From contig NC_089276.1 of assembly GCF_963678975.1 (NCBI RefSeq), positions 27,520,472-27,584,471 on the forward strand: a stretch of 64,000 nt of DNA, given 5' to 3'. Shown in pieces: positions 25,703-36,659 of the stretch (position 1 is the first letter of the stretch; the number at the start of each line of letters is the position of its first letter). Source of the DNA: Dysidea avara. Lineage: Eukaryota > Porifera > Demospongiae > Dictyoceratida > Dysideidae. The translations under genes and the position numbers were made by a program. The notes beneath the pieces are model-generated. The model was not told where the DNA came from. It searched no databases and saw only the letters and a program-made list of their open reading frames with translations.

Positions 25703-28700
25703 GTCAGGTTCACTATGTCAAAAAATACACTTTCGTTTAAAGTTTATGGGATTAGCAAACCTATACATTTTTGGAAAGCTTAGAGCATGAGGAATCTGAA
25801 AATAATGTGTTTATTTGCACAGATTCCTGCAAGGTCAGCATTTTTTAATTTCAAAGTGACAGCTAATAAATAAGAAAATTCTAACATCAAGTTTAATTTG
25901 ACATAAAATTTAATAAATGAACTCAAAAAATTCTCTAGTGACATTTTTACACCTCTATTCATTAGAGGTGAGACAATTAATCATGGATAATTGAACATTT
26001 TTACAAAGGAAATAGAAGAACACCTATTATACCGCAATAATTCATGAATAATATATAGTGCACGATTATTTGGGTATAACTGCTGCAAAGTATAATTTGA
26101 CTTCTACTAAAAAAGTTCAAACCTAAAAAAAAGCTGAAAATTTAGATACTCTAATAAAGCAGTCACTTATAAGCAATCAACTTTTGAACCCATTTTTTTG
26201 CTAATGTGCTTAAGTATGTTTAATTAGCACTAGATGAATTTTGAAACAATTTTCATTTTAAAATTACTGTAATTGGAATTAGCTCTCCCCTAAATGGAAG
26301 TTTCCTTTTCACATAAACAATTAGCAACAGCAAATTTACTCTGATCACCAAGAGCAATTTTATGCACCAGATAGACATGCACCGACAAGTTAAAATCGAT
26401 ACACAATCTTTGAAAATTATAGGATCCACTGTTACCTAACTGTTAATCAAATGAAAATTTGCTTTCCAGTGACAGAATGATTGTATATCATACATATTTT
26501 ATAATCCAAATAGTGTCATTGTCGATGGAGTAATTCTTATCCAGAAGATGACAAAATTAAACAAGAACATTTGGCACAGTAATAAAATATCTAACCAACA
26601 TGTTTTTAATGACAGGCTTACAAGCAACTGCTCCATGCTAAAACGCTAGTGCTATTGCAACAATTTATCTTGCATAGTTGTGTAGTACAGATGAAGATTT
26701 AAACATACAAGTAGAAGGAAAAATTAAAACTATGAAGTTGGATTAGGGATCAAAAAGTAGGAAATTGCTATATAAGAAGTTGTGAAAGAAGACAGGTTGC
26801 CTATACATCTGCATGTATACTAGTGGATATTTCATCCTATACTTCTTCATTCAGTTTATAACCACGACTGAATTAGGTCCACTGCAGCATATATGCAATC
26901 TCTCTTTTTCACTACTGTATTAGACTGAAGTATAGGGATTAAATGTAGGACTGTTTTTGTAACATAATTATGACTGGTGAACCCGTGAATATACTGCATT
27001 AAAAGGAAGAAGGGCACATGACAAAATATATGTCTGGTCGCATGCCCCAACTATCAATTGTGAAGCAAAAATGGTGGTAGCCATTACACTTCATGTTCAG
27101 CTATGCTTTTTCCATTTCACAGCATTGCAAACAAAGAACAGCATGAGAAATGTCTCAACTATCAATCATATTGCTATGGAAAATACTGTGGCGATAAACT
27201 TACACAGCCACAGTTGAGCCGTATCACGCTATATAGTGTGAATTGACACCTTGCATTGTCAGCAAAGAGAATTAGAACACAAAGACAAAGGCAAGCCCAT
27301 GATGCATGTATTGTACTTCTGCGGTTGGCAAAATCAAGTCTGTATGTCAAGTTATACTTGGCTGTCAGTCAGTCAGTATAAAATTCTGTTAAATAGAAAT
27401 TTATTTAAATGCTATATATAGAAAGAGTTTGGGGTTAGTCTGAAGACATTTTTGAGCTTGGCTATGCCTACCCAACGCTGCTAAGCTTTCATGAAGGGAA
27501 ATTGTTTTAGGGTGATACTTTGAGCTGGAAAGCTCCTGCATGATCCTTAATATATAGTACTATCACACTGTATATTGCATTGAAAATGATAACAGTAACA
27601 GTGCTGATGATTGTTAGGTTCATATCTTTGAATTAACTGTATTAGATATTAATACATATATGTATATGTAGATAGATACATAGCTGTGATGTTTTTATAC
27701 GTAGCTATGCTCTACATCTCAATGTTAATAATTCACTTTGTTTCGTGCTATAACTATCTGCCAAATTAAGTTTCTTGGTACTTTAGAGGCTATCAATGGA
27801 TTCTATATGGGTGTGAGAACATAGAAATAGTGTTTGTTGCAAATATGAGGCTGACACATGGAGAAATTTGCACCATACGGACTGATATTTTCAAACTGCT
27901 AATTAACTAACATGTAGGTATCTGTGTAAGCATTGATTTTCATTGATCTCCATGCTCTCAGCTTTCTAATAATAATCATGTAAATTTTGAGCAAAGTTAT
28001 CTTTGACATAATTAAATGTGTCAATGCATGTCACCAACTGGTGCAAAAGTACTCTTGGATCTAGTCAGGGTGAAATCATAGTTGCCAATTGCTAATTTTC
28101 AAAGTTACCTTTTAAAGGAGCATGTTTTATGCAAATTACAATTTTTCTTTCAAACCTAGTATTAGCTAATCTCCTGAAATTTATGCCTAACAAAAGCACA
28201 CTAGCTAGGATTTTCACAAAAGTGACTGCTACATTAGAAATATGGACTCAAAGTTGACTGCCTTATTGGAATATGTGACTGCTCTATTAGAGTAACTCAA
28301 TCTTTTGTGCTGTTTTAGTCTTGAACTGTTTCAGTGGAATCCAAACTTACCCTTTGCACCAGTTATACATAAATCTCATCCATTTAATCTAGAATTCTTT
28401 TTGCTAAAAGTTATTCCTGAGTTATTGCAGCATAATTGATGCTTTTGTATTCTGTTTGTAAAAATTTGTAATCATTCATGACTAACTATCACCTCTAATG
28501 AATAGGGATATGAAAAATGTCACCAGAGAATCCAATGAGTTCATTAATGAACTTTCATGTTAAATTAAAATTGATGTAGTAGGAATTTTTACTTTATTAG
28601 TTACCCTTTTGAAATTTAAAAATGCTGACCTTGCAGAAATCTGTGCAAAACATTGATTTTCAGATTCCTCATGCTCTAAGCTTTCAAAAATGTTTGCTAA

Positions 28701-28742
28701 TCCCCGTAAAATTTGAACAAAAGTACATAGTGAACCTGACTA
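25703..28742. mobile_element. Foldback element with ~0.7-kb inverted repeats
   Basis: Ends TAGTCAGGTTCACTATG / CATAGTGAACCTGACTA are flanked by the same trinucleotide ATT (25700-25702 and 28743-28745). Imperfect inverted repeats extend about 700 bp inward (25703 to about 26400; 28742 back to about 28015); examples are CTAATGAATAGGGAT / ATTCATTAGAGGTGAG and TGCAATAACTCAGGAATAA / CCGCAATAATTCATGAATAA. Each arm contains the dispersed motif, tripled in the right arm (28222-28293). The centre (26740-27560) carries a copy of the hairpin-headed repeat, nested inside. No transposase frame was found. It is inserted in the DIRS recombinase codon region; the 3-bp duplication would fit a Harbinger-like transposase, which is inference. 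Confidence 0.8.
26735..27560 (+). mobile_element. Hairpin-headed repeat, subfamily 2, copy G
   Basis: Head with GTTGGATTAGGGATCAAAAA and GGTTGCCTATACATCTGCAT...ATACTAGTGGATATT (26740-26960), then the shared body from ATTATGACTGGTGAACCC (26968) with CATTACACTTCATGTTCAGC, ending near TCCTTAATATATAGTA at about 27560. Strongly diverged from subfamily 1, but the order is identical. Confidence 0.6.
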
Positions 28743-29650
28743 ATTCCAACACTGGCTGCTGTTGTTGTCGCTCCAATGCAGAAACTATGTCCTGCAAAGT
28801 TCTGTTCTGGTAATCCAATTGCCCTTAACCCCTCCCTCACTTTGCTGGTAAACAGAGCTTTTGTAAGAGGGCGTTCATCTTGAAACGGAAGAAGGGGCCT
28901 CCTTTTGGGCCTCGAACTGACATGTAGTGCATGATAGCTACTACTGGGCATGAAGGGCAGTCGGTCTTTCCAATGTATACATCTTCTCCCTTTCCTAGTT
29001 GGTCCACTTGATCTTCTCAAGTGTACTTTGAGTGACTGAGGGTCCTCTATGTTGTCTATAGCTGTATCTCCCCACGCCAAGTGTTTAGTGTGATCAAAAG
29101 ACTTCTCTGTGGGTACTGTTATTTCACCAGAGCAAAAGAAACTAAAGAAGCAAAGCGTTACTGCTGCCCACATCATAATGATGTCCATGTTTGTCCGCTG
29201 AGGTGACCAGTACTCCTTTAGGCTGCGTAGGATTACTGGTGTTATTGGAAGCCTCACTTTTGCGGATGCCTGAGTAGTGTGTGTCCAGTTAATTCCTGAT
29301 TGCACTAACCGGAGTCGGGGCATCGAGGAAAACTCTTGTGGCTCTGGTAGGCCCATGGTGATCTGCATGTGATGGATGGCTGCCAGGTATACCTTGACTG
29401 TCTGAGGAGATAGCTTTTGAATTGCTAGGAATGATGCATAGTAACACAGAAGTGATTCAGATACAGGAAATGGGGTTAACACATTGTAGAGGGAGCAAAA
29501 TTCAGAAAATCTACGTAATGACTGATACGTCTTTCTGGTTGTTGTGGCTATGCCCTGCTCACAAAAGTGCTGAACAGTTGGGTCCAGGGCTCTAATATCC
29601 AATCCATTTGAAGGTCCAGTAACCACTGCAAGAGAGATAAGGGTACTCAT
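28743..29650 (-). pseudogene. DIRS tyrosine recombinase, N-terminal and core part
   Basis: About 300 codons open on the minus strand. The N-terminal SAM-like region (TTRKTYQSLRRFSEFCSLYN, LLCYYASFLA, VKVYLAAIHHMQ) is followed by the core (LPITPVILRSLKEYW, LCFFSFFCSGEITVP, GHSFCIGATTTAASVGI). Both positions that hold catalytic Arg in active relatives (FLRxGE and GHSFRIGA) are Cys here (codons TGC at 29132-29134 and 28778-28780), each one C-to-T transition from an Arg CGY codon. The frame is cut after VGI by the foldback element. The protein is therefore inactive by two substitutions as well as by the insertion. Confidence 0.82.
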
Positions 29651-29659
29651 AAAGGAAAA

Positions 29660-30259
29660 ATGTCGGCTCGTGGATGTTGTGTGCGAAACTTAGCTACCTG
29701 ATTTCTAGAGAGAAAGTCAGCCAATGTGTTGTGTGACCCAGGAATGTGTGCTGCTTGCAATTGGAATTGAAAATGTGCTTCAGCAAAGAAGAACGTGCGA
29801 AGCATGTGAGCCATATAATTTTTATGGGTCTTTACTGTACTGCTTGTTTAGGGTGAAGACTACAGCTTCATTGTCACAGTAAACCAGCACATTGTGTCTT
29901 CTCCAATTATGGTCCCATAGAAACGAAGCTATCAATATAGGTATTAGCTCCTTAATAGTGATTTGAAGACATTGTGACTTGATGTTCCGTTGCAGCTGGA
30001 ACAATGCTGTCCCACACCAGGCTCTGCAGCCTCATGATCCTGAAGCATCTGTTGTTAGGATGATTTCATTGTCATGTGACCCTGATATTAATGCAGCACC
30101 ATTCCAGTGTTTGGCAAACACACTCCACCATATTAAATCGGAAAGAAAATCCTTGTTGAGCCTTACGTGGTGGTATGGCTGCATAGCTGAATGTACAAGC
30201 GAGACCATCTGTCGGACGAACGCTTTTCCAGTAGGTATGGCAGTACAAGCATGGTGCAT
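29660..30259 (-). pseudogene. DIRS RNase H domain
   Basis: Minus-strand segments include TTDASGS (first catalytic Asp), ELIPILIASFLWDHNW with the Glu, and VYCDNEAVVFTLNK with the second Asp. Downstream come HIPGSHNTLADFLSR and QVAKFRTQHPRA, the usual end before the recombinase. An in-frame stop after DASGS and a further stop after SKDP show decay. Confidence 0.75.
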
Positions 30260-30365
30260 GATTCCTAGTAGGGATCCTAACTCCTGTCTGGTGCAGGAGG
30301 AACGTTTTTTTTGCTAGCAGTTGCTTGTGGATTCTGAGTTTCCACTCCATGGTGAGGTGCTGCAA

Positions 30366-31250
30366 TCACTCTAGCTTGTCGGTTGGTAGGCGTAGTTCTT
30401 GCTGGGATGTGTCAATGATTATCCCTAGAAACTTGATAACTACTTGTTTCTTGGGGGCCAGAGGTACGCCCACCTCTCTACAGACTGTCTTAAGAATTCC
30501 AAGAGTTTGGCTGCGTTGTGCTGAGTCCGGTGGGCCCAGGACAGCGAAGTCGTCAAGGTAGTGGTATATAACTTCTACTCCTTTCAAAGCAATGCACCAC
30601 TCCAAAGCATCTGCCACTACGTTGAAAATCTTAGCTGCTGATCTAACGCCAAATGGGAACTTCACATCAACATACATGTCACCCTTCCATCTCATGTCCA
30701 AATGGTGGCGGTCAGTTGGTGCTACCGGAATTAGCCGGTACGCCAACTCTGTGTCTATCTTGGCTATCAAGGAGCCTTTTCCTAGTAGTACAGCTTTTTT
30801 GCCACTTGTTCTATGGTTATGTACTTTAGGGAGCACATGGTTGGATCTATGGCATCATTGACACTTCCTTCTTCTGGGAACGACAGGTCAGTTATGAGGT
30901 GCCATTTCTCAGGTTGATATTTCTTTGGAGCAACCCCGAACCTGTTGATATGAACCATTGGGATGGATAATGAGGGAAAAGGACCAAAGATATTCGACAG
31001 ATCAACCTCTTTTTCAGGTAGTCGTCAATGGCTTCTGGGTGCTGTTGGGCTGATGACATGTTTTTGTTAGCAGACACGAGGGACGCTGGAGGTTTAAGTC
31101 CGATGCGAAAACCATACTGAATACCCCGAATGATGTGGTTGGTAAAGTCATGGTCTGGATGACGGCAGAGATGCTGTTTCCAGGTATCCAGTTGTAATGG
31201 TGTGGTGACATGTGTAAGACAGGGGTCAATAGAAGTGGTTGATTCTGATT
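30366..31250 (-). pseudogene. DIRS reverse transcriptase
   Basis: The palm region is well preserved: IAKIDTELAYRLIPV (first catalytic Asp), KFPFGVRSAAKIFN, and VIYHYLDDFAVLG with the YLDD catalytic box; then KQVVIKFLGIIID. The upstream finger region (PMVHINRFGVAPKK-like, WHLITDLSFPEEGSVNDAI) is present but broken across frames between 30837 and 31080. Needs RNase H and recombinase to transpose, both of which are dead here. Confidence 0.82.
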
Positions 31251-31639
31251 TGGTGGTGGTGTCCAGTCTCAGTAGGTCATTGTGGTAGATGTATACCCTA
31301 TCCTTCCCTGTATGGTGGGAAGGGGAGGCTTGTAACTAGCATACCTTTAAGAACAAATGTGACTAAGGGGTCTTCCCAAACAATAATCAGCTACGTATAG
31401 GGCTGCCCTGGCATGCACTCTTAAGCCACACCTCAGTGAGGTGGGTGATCACATCCTCAGGAATGGAGCTGGACATGGTAGAGGTACAGTAGATACTAAT
31501 ATATGGGGGTGGGACTAATGGAGGGTATTCACAACCTGTATTAATTATTTTTAAAAGCATATGAATAACATTAATTTTACCTATCTGCAGGGTACTCAAC
31601 ACATACAATTGAATACAGTTCTAAATCATTCTGTTGTCC

Positions 31640-32012
31640 TGCTATGTGCTTTGGTCATTGTCAGATGACGAACTCCCTTCAAGGGATAAGGGTGATCTAT
31701 CTGAGAATGGACAATGAGAGAATGGATGTCTGCCCCAACATCCAGAACAAACGTGAGCAAACTTACATGGCTGGAATGTACACCTATTTCCCCTGCGGTC
31801 ATTGAACAGGTGACAAAATTCGTCCAGAGTTTGTCCAGTCTCCCGACAACCCAGTCTACCAGGAATTTGGGCTGAAGGCAGGTGGGCATCAGGTGTTTGA
31901 GGGCAGTTGGTATGAGAATGGAGTCCACTGAGGCAGATTCTGCAACGAGCGATAGCCTTTACTCTACCAGTAAATATCTCAGTCTAGAGTCGCCTGTCCA
32001 TTTGTCCCCAGT
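31640..32012 (-). pseudogene. DIRS gag-like C-terminal segment
   Basis: The minus frame contains EIFTGRVKAIARC, CRICLSGLHSHTNCP, and CHLFNDRRGNRCTFQPCKFA followed by HVCSGCWGRHPFSHCP, cysteine/histidine clusters typical of DIRS gag proteins. Several frame changes. Sense-strand continuity ends at about 32012. Confidence 0.65.
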
Positions 32013-32020
32013 CTAGAAAC

Positions 32021-33112
32021 TTGATATTTGCACTGATTGAAGCGTATCAGCTACCACCACCGCCTCCACCTCCTACTGCTGTTAGTGTGTCATCGAGCCA
32101 GGAACAGCCTGCTACAACATCTGTTGCGTCGACCAGCCCGTCCATCGTCACAAATAATCCCGGCAACCTTGGTAAGTTGTTTTTTGCCAAGAAACCACGT
32201 ACATGTGACTTTCACCCCAGTCTCCCAACCGTTTCTTCCGGCCCTCTCCCCATTCCCCCCCCCCCCTCCCCCCTATCTTATCATATATCATAACACTTTT
32301 TAATTCGTTCGTAGCGAAGGGAGGATGGCCACGTACACGCAGTGCATTTTGATGATTGTCCTTAGGTCATACCCCTTACCTTGCTAATTAGAGCTCACTA
32401 ATCTCGGGAGCCTCCCCTCAACAGTATAGGCTGACCCACAATATGCACAAGTTCAGAGTATGCCCAGGTGGCCCAGCCTACTCAAACTCACTTTACATGG
32501 TCAAGAATTTTACCAGCAGTATACTCACTACCAAAGCTCTAAGAAGCGCAGGGCCACATAAAGCTCTTCACATGCTGTAAAATAAATAAAAAGTAAATAA
32601 AAATGGAGCAAATATATTGCAAATGACACAAGCTGGCTTAAGCTCAATGGTTGTGGTCACTACCTGTTGTGGCCTGTTACTACATGGTCATTATTATACG
32701 CTGTTGTCAGGGTTCAACCTCCATATACTGAGATTTATTTTCTTTACCCGTTCCACAGGCTGGAAATTGCCCATTGCACCCACCTCTCTCAATCTGCTCC
32801 CTACATTTGGAAGGATAGAAACAACACCATCCAGCTCATCTACCAGCCAGCTCTCCACCACCAATTGTGCTATGCTGCGCCCTCCGGCCTTTCAGTCTCT
32901 CTCCCCATACCCTCAAGCAGTACCTTCCAAGCTGGTCAAGAAGATCCTGGCCCTGCGGTACGTTGACATGTCAGAATTACTGTCAGAGCATTATGACAAC
33001 CACAATGGGACTGAGTCAACCTGCTGCAGTCACACCACTAAGAGCATTCGGTGGCCCCCAGTCTCTAATATCATCGTCTGGCTGGACTGTTACGCCTCTC
33101 TGGTTTCAGTAT
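32021..33112 (+). pseudogene. gag-like N-terminal segment, opposite strand
   Basis: Two coding-like stretches on the plus strand: a Pro/Ser-rich segment (32021-32170) ending in donor-like CCTTGGTAAGTTG, and after acceptor-like GTTCCACAG (32751-32758) a stretch with PSKLVKKILALRYVDMSELL and SNIIVWLDCYASLVSV. The last two match the gag start of DIRS-type elements in other animals, from family knowledge. It abuts the minus-strand gag end at 32012, so an inversion or two adjacent copies must be assumed. A host two-exon origin of the first stretch is possible. Confidence 0.5.
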
Positions 33113-34083
33113 CAAACAGTATAGTAGTACTGTTTACTGTAAGTAGGAATCCCCTGAAATGACGTGCGCCGCCAAAAATATTGCCTTTTAAAAACCAGCT
33201 TAGAAACTTCTTATGCGACAAAAATCACCTTTATGGAATAGTATTAGTCCATCTGCATCAAATGTAGCGTTAAAAACAAGAAAACGCTTACTGGCGGCCA
33301 GATATAGAATTTTAAAAAATAGTCAAAACTCAAAATTTCGTCTCACTTACTCACTCACTTACTCACTCACTGACCACAGTCGCAAGCCTAGAGCCCAAAC
33401 GAAGCAGCACATGGTCACCATTTCACTCCACAACAACAAACTCACTGGTGGGATGTGCCTTTTGGGGTTCCGACAAGTATACACCCTGTGCACCTTGTCT
33501 TTTCTTTTATCTTCAATCAGGCTGCTTGTCTTCTTCATCCAACGAAACCATATCGAGGCATTAATTTTTCACTTTCTTTAAGCAGCATAATAGACGCCAC
33601 AAAATTATTTAAGGTGCTTAGGCTACGCTACTGTACGGAGGTACTGGTACTCCACGATAGGTCACAACATCACGCCCATTCTTTATTCTACGTATTATCG
33701 ATCTATCAATCGAGACTACCATGACCGCACCCCTTTTACGCTAGCTGTATTGTGATCACACACCTTTAAGCAGGGGCTATAAAGGGGGCTAGTTGTGGCC
33801 GAAAAGCTAGTTGTAAATGACTTTAGGCTAGTTGTAAATGGTAGACTAACTAACAAGCTGCACCACAAAAAAGAATAAAGTCAAAAATGACATACATTTG
33901 CTGTGCATGTTTACAGAGATTTGACAAAAAGTACCTCAAGATCTAGTTTGAGATTACCATTTTTTTAAATTTTCTACTTGTGGTCCACCAAGATTGTAAT
34001 TTATAGTTATGGTCATTTTCACAGTCCACTATTGATATAAAATAATTGCCTTAAAATCTTATCATACAATACAATAGTAACTG
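33113..34083. other. Unrecognised tract with short tandem repeat
   Basis: Contains an octamer repeat TTACTCAC (about 33343-33372). Several small open frames occur on the plus strand, but no domain, splice pattern or transposon end could be recognised. Confidence 0.35.
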
Positions 34084-35045
34084 TATAGTAGGGACCACAA
34101 AGGAGTAGGCATGGCCCACGGAATAATATCACCCAAAAACAGCCTCAATTTTCCCTGACGACAATGAGATAGTATTGGTTAGGTGAAACTAAGCCCAAAA
34201 TAGTTTTCAGATCGACCCGAAACACTTTCAACAAGTTTCTACAGAATTTTAAAAATAATTTATTTAATGGAACTTTCTACTGACTGAGTAAGTAACTGAT
34301 TGACTGATGCCTTCAGACAAGCGTAACTTGAAAACGGCTAAGGCTATGGGCTTGATTTTTTTCACTGTTCGACGTCGCTTTGACCCGACTGGTGCCTTTT
34401 GGCATACCACAGTACATACAATGCATTCTTCATGGACTTACCAGTGTCCTCCTTTGTGTCCCATTCATCTTTGCTGACAGCAAAAAGTGTCGATTTGGCG
34501 ATAGCACATGATGGCTTCCCTTCGAAACAGAAATCGTCCGTATTTTTCGTAGTGGATATTTTGATTGCAGAGGTGCTTTCGAACAGTTCTTGATTCGTAC
34601 TGCTGTGTAACGGGTTGAACATAGCAGACAACGAAGCGTAATGGATACTTCACTTTTCAGACGATAATTAATATAGCTGGGGCGTGCAGCGCCATTCAGA
34701 TGCGGTATGCGTGGGTTCACCAGTCATAATAATTATTTACAAAAAAACAAAAACAAACAAGTACTCAGAAAAATTTGGAATTTTCAACTAGAGTAGGGAC
34801 CATAGCACATCGATAAAAAGTACTGAAATGAGTTGGAATAGTGCACGATATTAAATCACAGTAAGACAATAAGAAGTGTGATGTCCCTACTGTGCATTTC
34901 GTATCTTGAGCACAGTAGAGATATAACACTTCTTATTGTTTTACTATGATTTAATTAATATCGTGCACTACTCCAACTTGTTTCAGTACTTTTTATCGAT
35001 GTGCTATGGTCCCTACTCTAGTTGAAAATTCCACTGTGTACTTGT
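34084..35045 (-). mobile_element. Hairpin-headed repeat, subfamily 1, full copy D
   Basis: Tail terminus TATAGTAGGGACCACAAAGG at 34084, body to ATTATGACTGGTGAACCC (34718-34735), hairpin head about 34759-35045. Compared with copy B it has a single copy of the 160-bp internal segment. The donor-like GAGGACACTGGTAAGTCCAT lies at about 34431-34450 on the minus strand. Confidence 0.8.
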
Positions 35046-35596
35046 TAAACAATAGTTTGATCTAAAGAATTGGCTTGCACATTACTGTAAGTTTGTTTTT
35101 AGTTCCAGGTCTCAGTGACTCAGTCACTTATCTCAAATTGCTTCCAGATTCAGTCTTGCCACAATTATATGTTTCAACTAGGTAAACTATGCTCTCACAC
35201 TCCCCTGAAACCCCCACTTCAATCATTTCCTTCCGGCACTAACATTTTGCTACATAACAATTGTGACAATATAGAGCACAATTGCAAAATAATAACAAAA
35301 GAAAATTTGTTTATATGTACTACTACTATCCCTCCCCTTGCAAGTTTGGGCTAGTTGTAAAAAATTATAGTTTTTTAGCCACTGCCTTCAAGTTGGTAGG
35401 CTGATTTGAGATACTCTAGTCTATAGTATGAATCAATCGAAACCACGATGACCACACCCCTTTTTGGGAAAGTACACATCTTTGCAGGCTGACTAGAGAT
35501 ACTCTAATACAGCAGTCACCCTAATAGAACAGTCACATGTTTATAGCTAGCTGTATGCTTTATTAAAAAACTAAACAACCTAGTATATAAGTGAAG

Positions 35597-35810
35597 TAGG
35601 AATCCAAGTGATAAAAAGTAGTGATACAAGAGATGAATAATGGTAGTTATTACAGTATAGCTCAGTGGGAAATCCCTACTTTGGCATGGTATAACAATTA
35701 TTTTGTGTTCATTGCCAAAGTAGGATTTCCACTGAGCTATGCTGTAATAGCTGCCATTGTTCTTCTCTTGTTTCACTACTTTTTATCACTTGGATTCCTA
35801 CTTCATTTAT
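35597..35810. mobile_element. Hairpin MITE related to the subfamily-1 head
   Basis: Arms GAAGTAGGAATCCAAGTGAT and ATCACTTGGATTCCTACTTC with about 90 bp of arm on each side of ACTTTGGCA...TGCCAAAGT. The sequence order (GTAGGnAnCC, GATAAAAAGTA, TGAnACAAG) parallels the hairpin head at 34.8 kb. It may be the stand-alone form of that head. A motif doublet (35501-35535) lies 60 bp to the left. Confidence 0.8.
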
Positions 35811-35849
35811 AAATTTATAATTTTTAATATACTAGTTTGCCCACCGGAT

Positions 35850-35940
35850 ATTTGCAGGTGATGGGTGGGTAATCTATGACAGCTCTTATCGTTGGCAGGC
35901 AGCAAATCAGTCTGGAGAACTCCACTTAAGAATAAGAACA
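35850..35940 (+). pseudogene. Possible gag-like fragment
   Basis: A short plus frame reads FAGDGWVIYDSSYRWQAANQ, which resembles the W-x-x-YD-x-x-YR-x-x-AA block of DIRS-type gag proteins. Only one block is present, so the call is weak. Confidence 0.3.
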
Positions 35941-36047
35941 CTACTGTTAGACTGATCTGACAGGATTGCCTGCTGCATTGCCATATAAGATGATGCATTT
36001 GTTTACTTTTTTATCTAGAGCAGAACTATGTAGGGAATCCTAGAAGT

Positions 36048-36332
36048 GTGAATCTCAATCAAAAATTGAGGGTGATAGTTGCTACTACTGCATTTTGGGT
36101 TGGAAGTAGATGTCCATTACTTATGTCATGTAATCCACTGAGGAGCACCAGAATAGTTGTGCAAGACGCTGGAAGAGCTAGGAGGAGTGGAAACAATGCA
36201 GAGGCAGTATTGTATGACATAGGTGGCTGGTATCCCAGCAAGGTTATGAAGCAATATGCAGGGAATATGTTGATTTGCAGACAAAATCTTTTTATTTCAA
36301 AACTTGATTTCATGAGGTTGAAAGGGAAATGA
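36048..36332 (+). pseudogene. RecQ-like helicase C-terminal fragment, frameshifted
   Basis: The plus frame begins LRVIVATTAF, the helicase motif V region (VATTAFGMG-like). After frame changes it has CHVIHWGAPE-like and QDAGRARRSGNNAEAVLYD, corresponding to motif VI (QExGRAGRDG). It ends with KQYAGNMLICRQNLF, reminiscent of the RecQ zinc-binding start. In active RecQ helicases the motif VI arginines contact ATP; here the motif is altered (GRARRSG). No upstream ATPase half was found. It is either a processed relic or part of a helicase-bearing transposon. Confidence 0.65.
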
Positions 36333-36659
36333 TGAAATCATATAAAAACTTTAACCTTTGTGCTATAATTTGTTGTGTAACTGCACAAATTATAATTCAG
36401 TGCAATTTTAATCATGTATAAATGTTTGTAAGTATCCAAGTCGATGAATTTATCCTTCACCCAACTAGAGTACATCAGCCCCTTTCTCAAATCTGGTACA
36501 AATGCATTTCACTGTCCTCAAAGACTTTCCAACCATTTCCATACATTACTTTTTGTTGATGTGGAGCCTAAATTTTCCATCGTGCATTGCAATCCTGTTC
36601 AAGTACTTCGTGTCAAGGGATGTTATGGTCAATTATTCCAACAGTGTTAACAGTTCTGT

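Larger units (their letters stand above)
24693..32012 (-). mobile_element. Decayed DIRS-type (tyrosine recombinase) retrotransposon
   Basis: Minus-strand order gag C-part (32012-31640), reverse transcriptase (31250-30366), RNase H (30259-29660), tyrosine recombinase (29650-28743, continued at 25702-25577), then a 3' block of split direct repeats (25450-24693). This RT-RH-YR order with split repeats is characteristic of PAT/Ngaro-like DIRS elements, which integrate by a recombinase and not by an integrase. Frameshifts and stops show that the copy is dead. A foldback element (25703-28742) splits the recombinase. The 5' end is missing: at about 32012 the gag frame stops and gag-like sequence resumes on the opposite strand. 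Confidence 0.82.

Noticed and set aside
29979..30861. Plus-strand open frames across the DIRS reverse transcriptase
   Set aside because: Shadow frames; the minus strand has the YLDD and RNase H motifs.
35115..35354. 79-residue plus open frame as a small gene
   Set aside because: No domain, no splice or codon support, located between two repeats.
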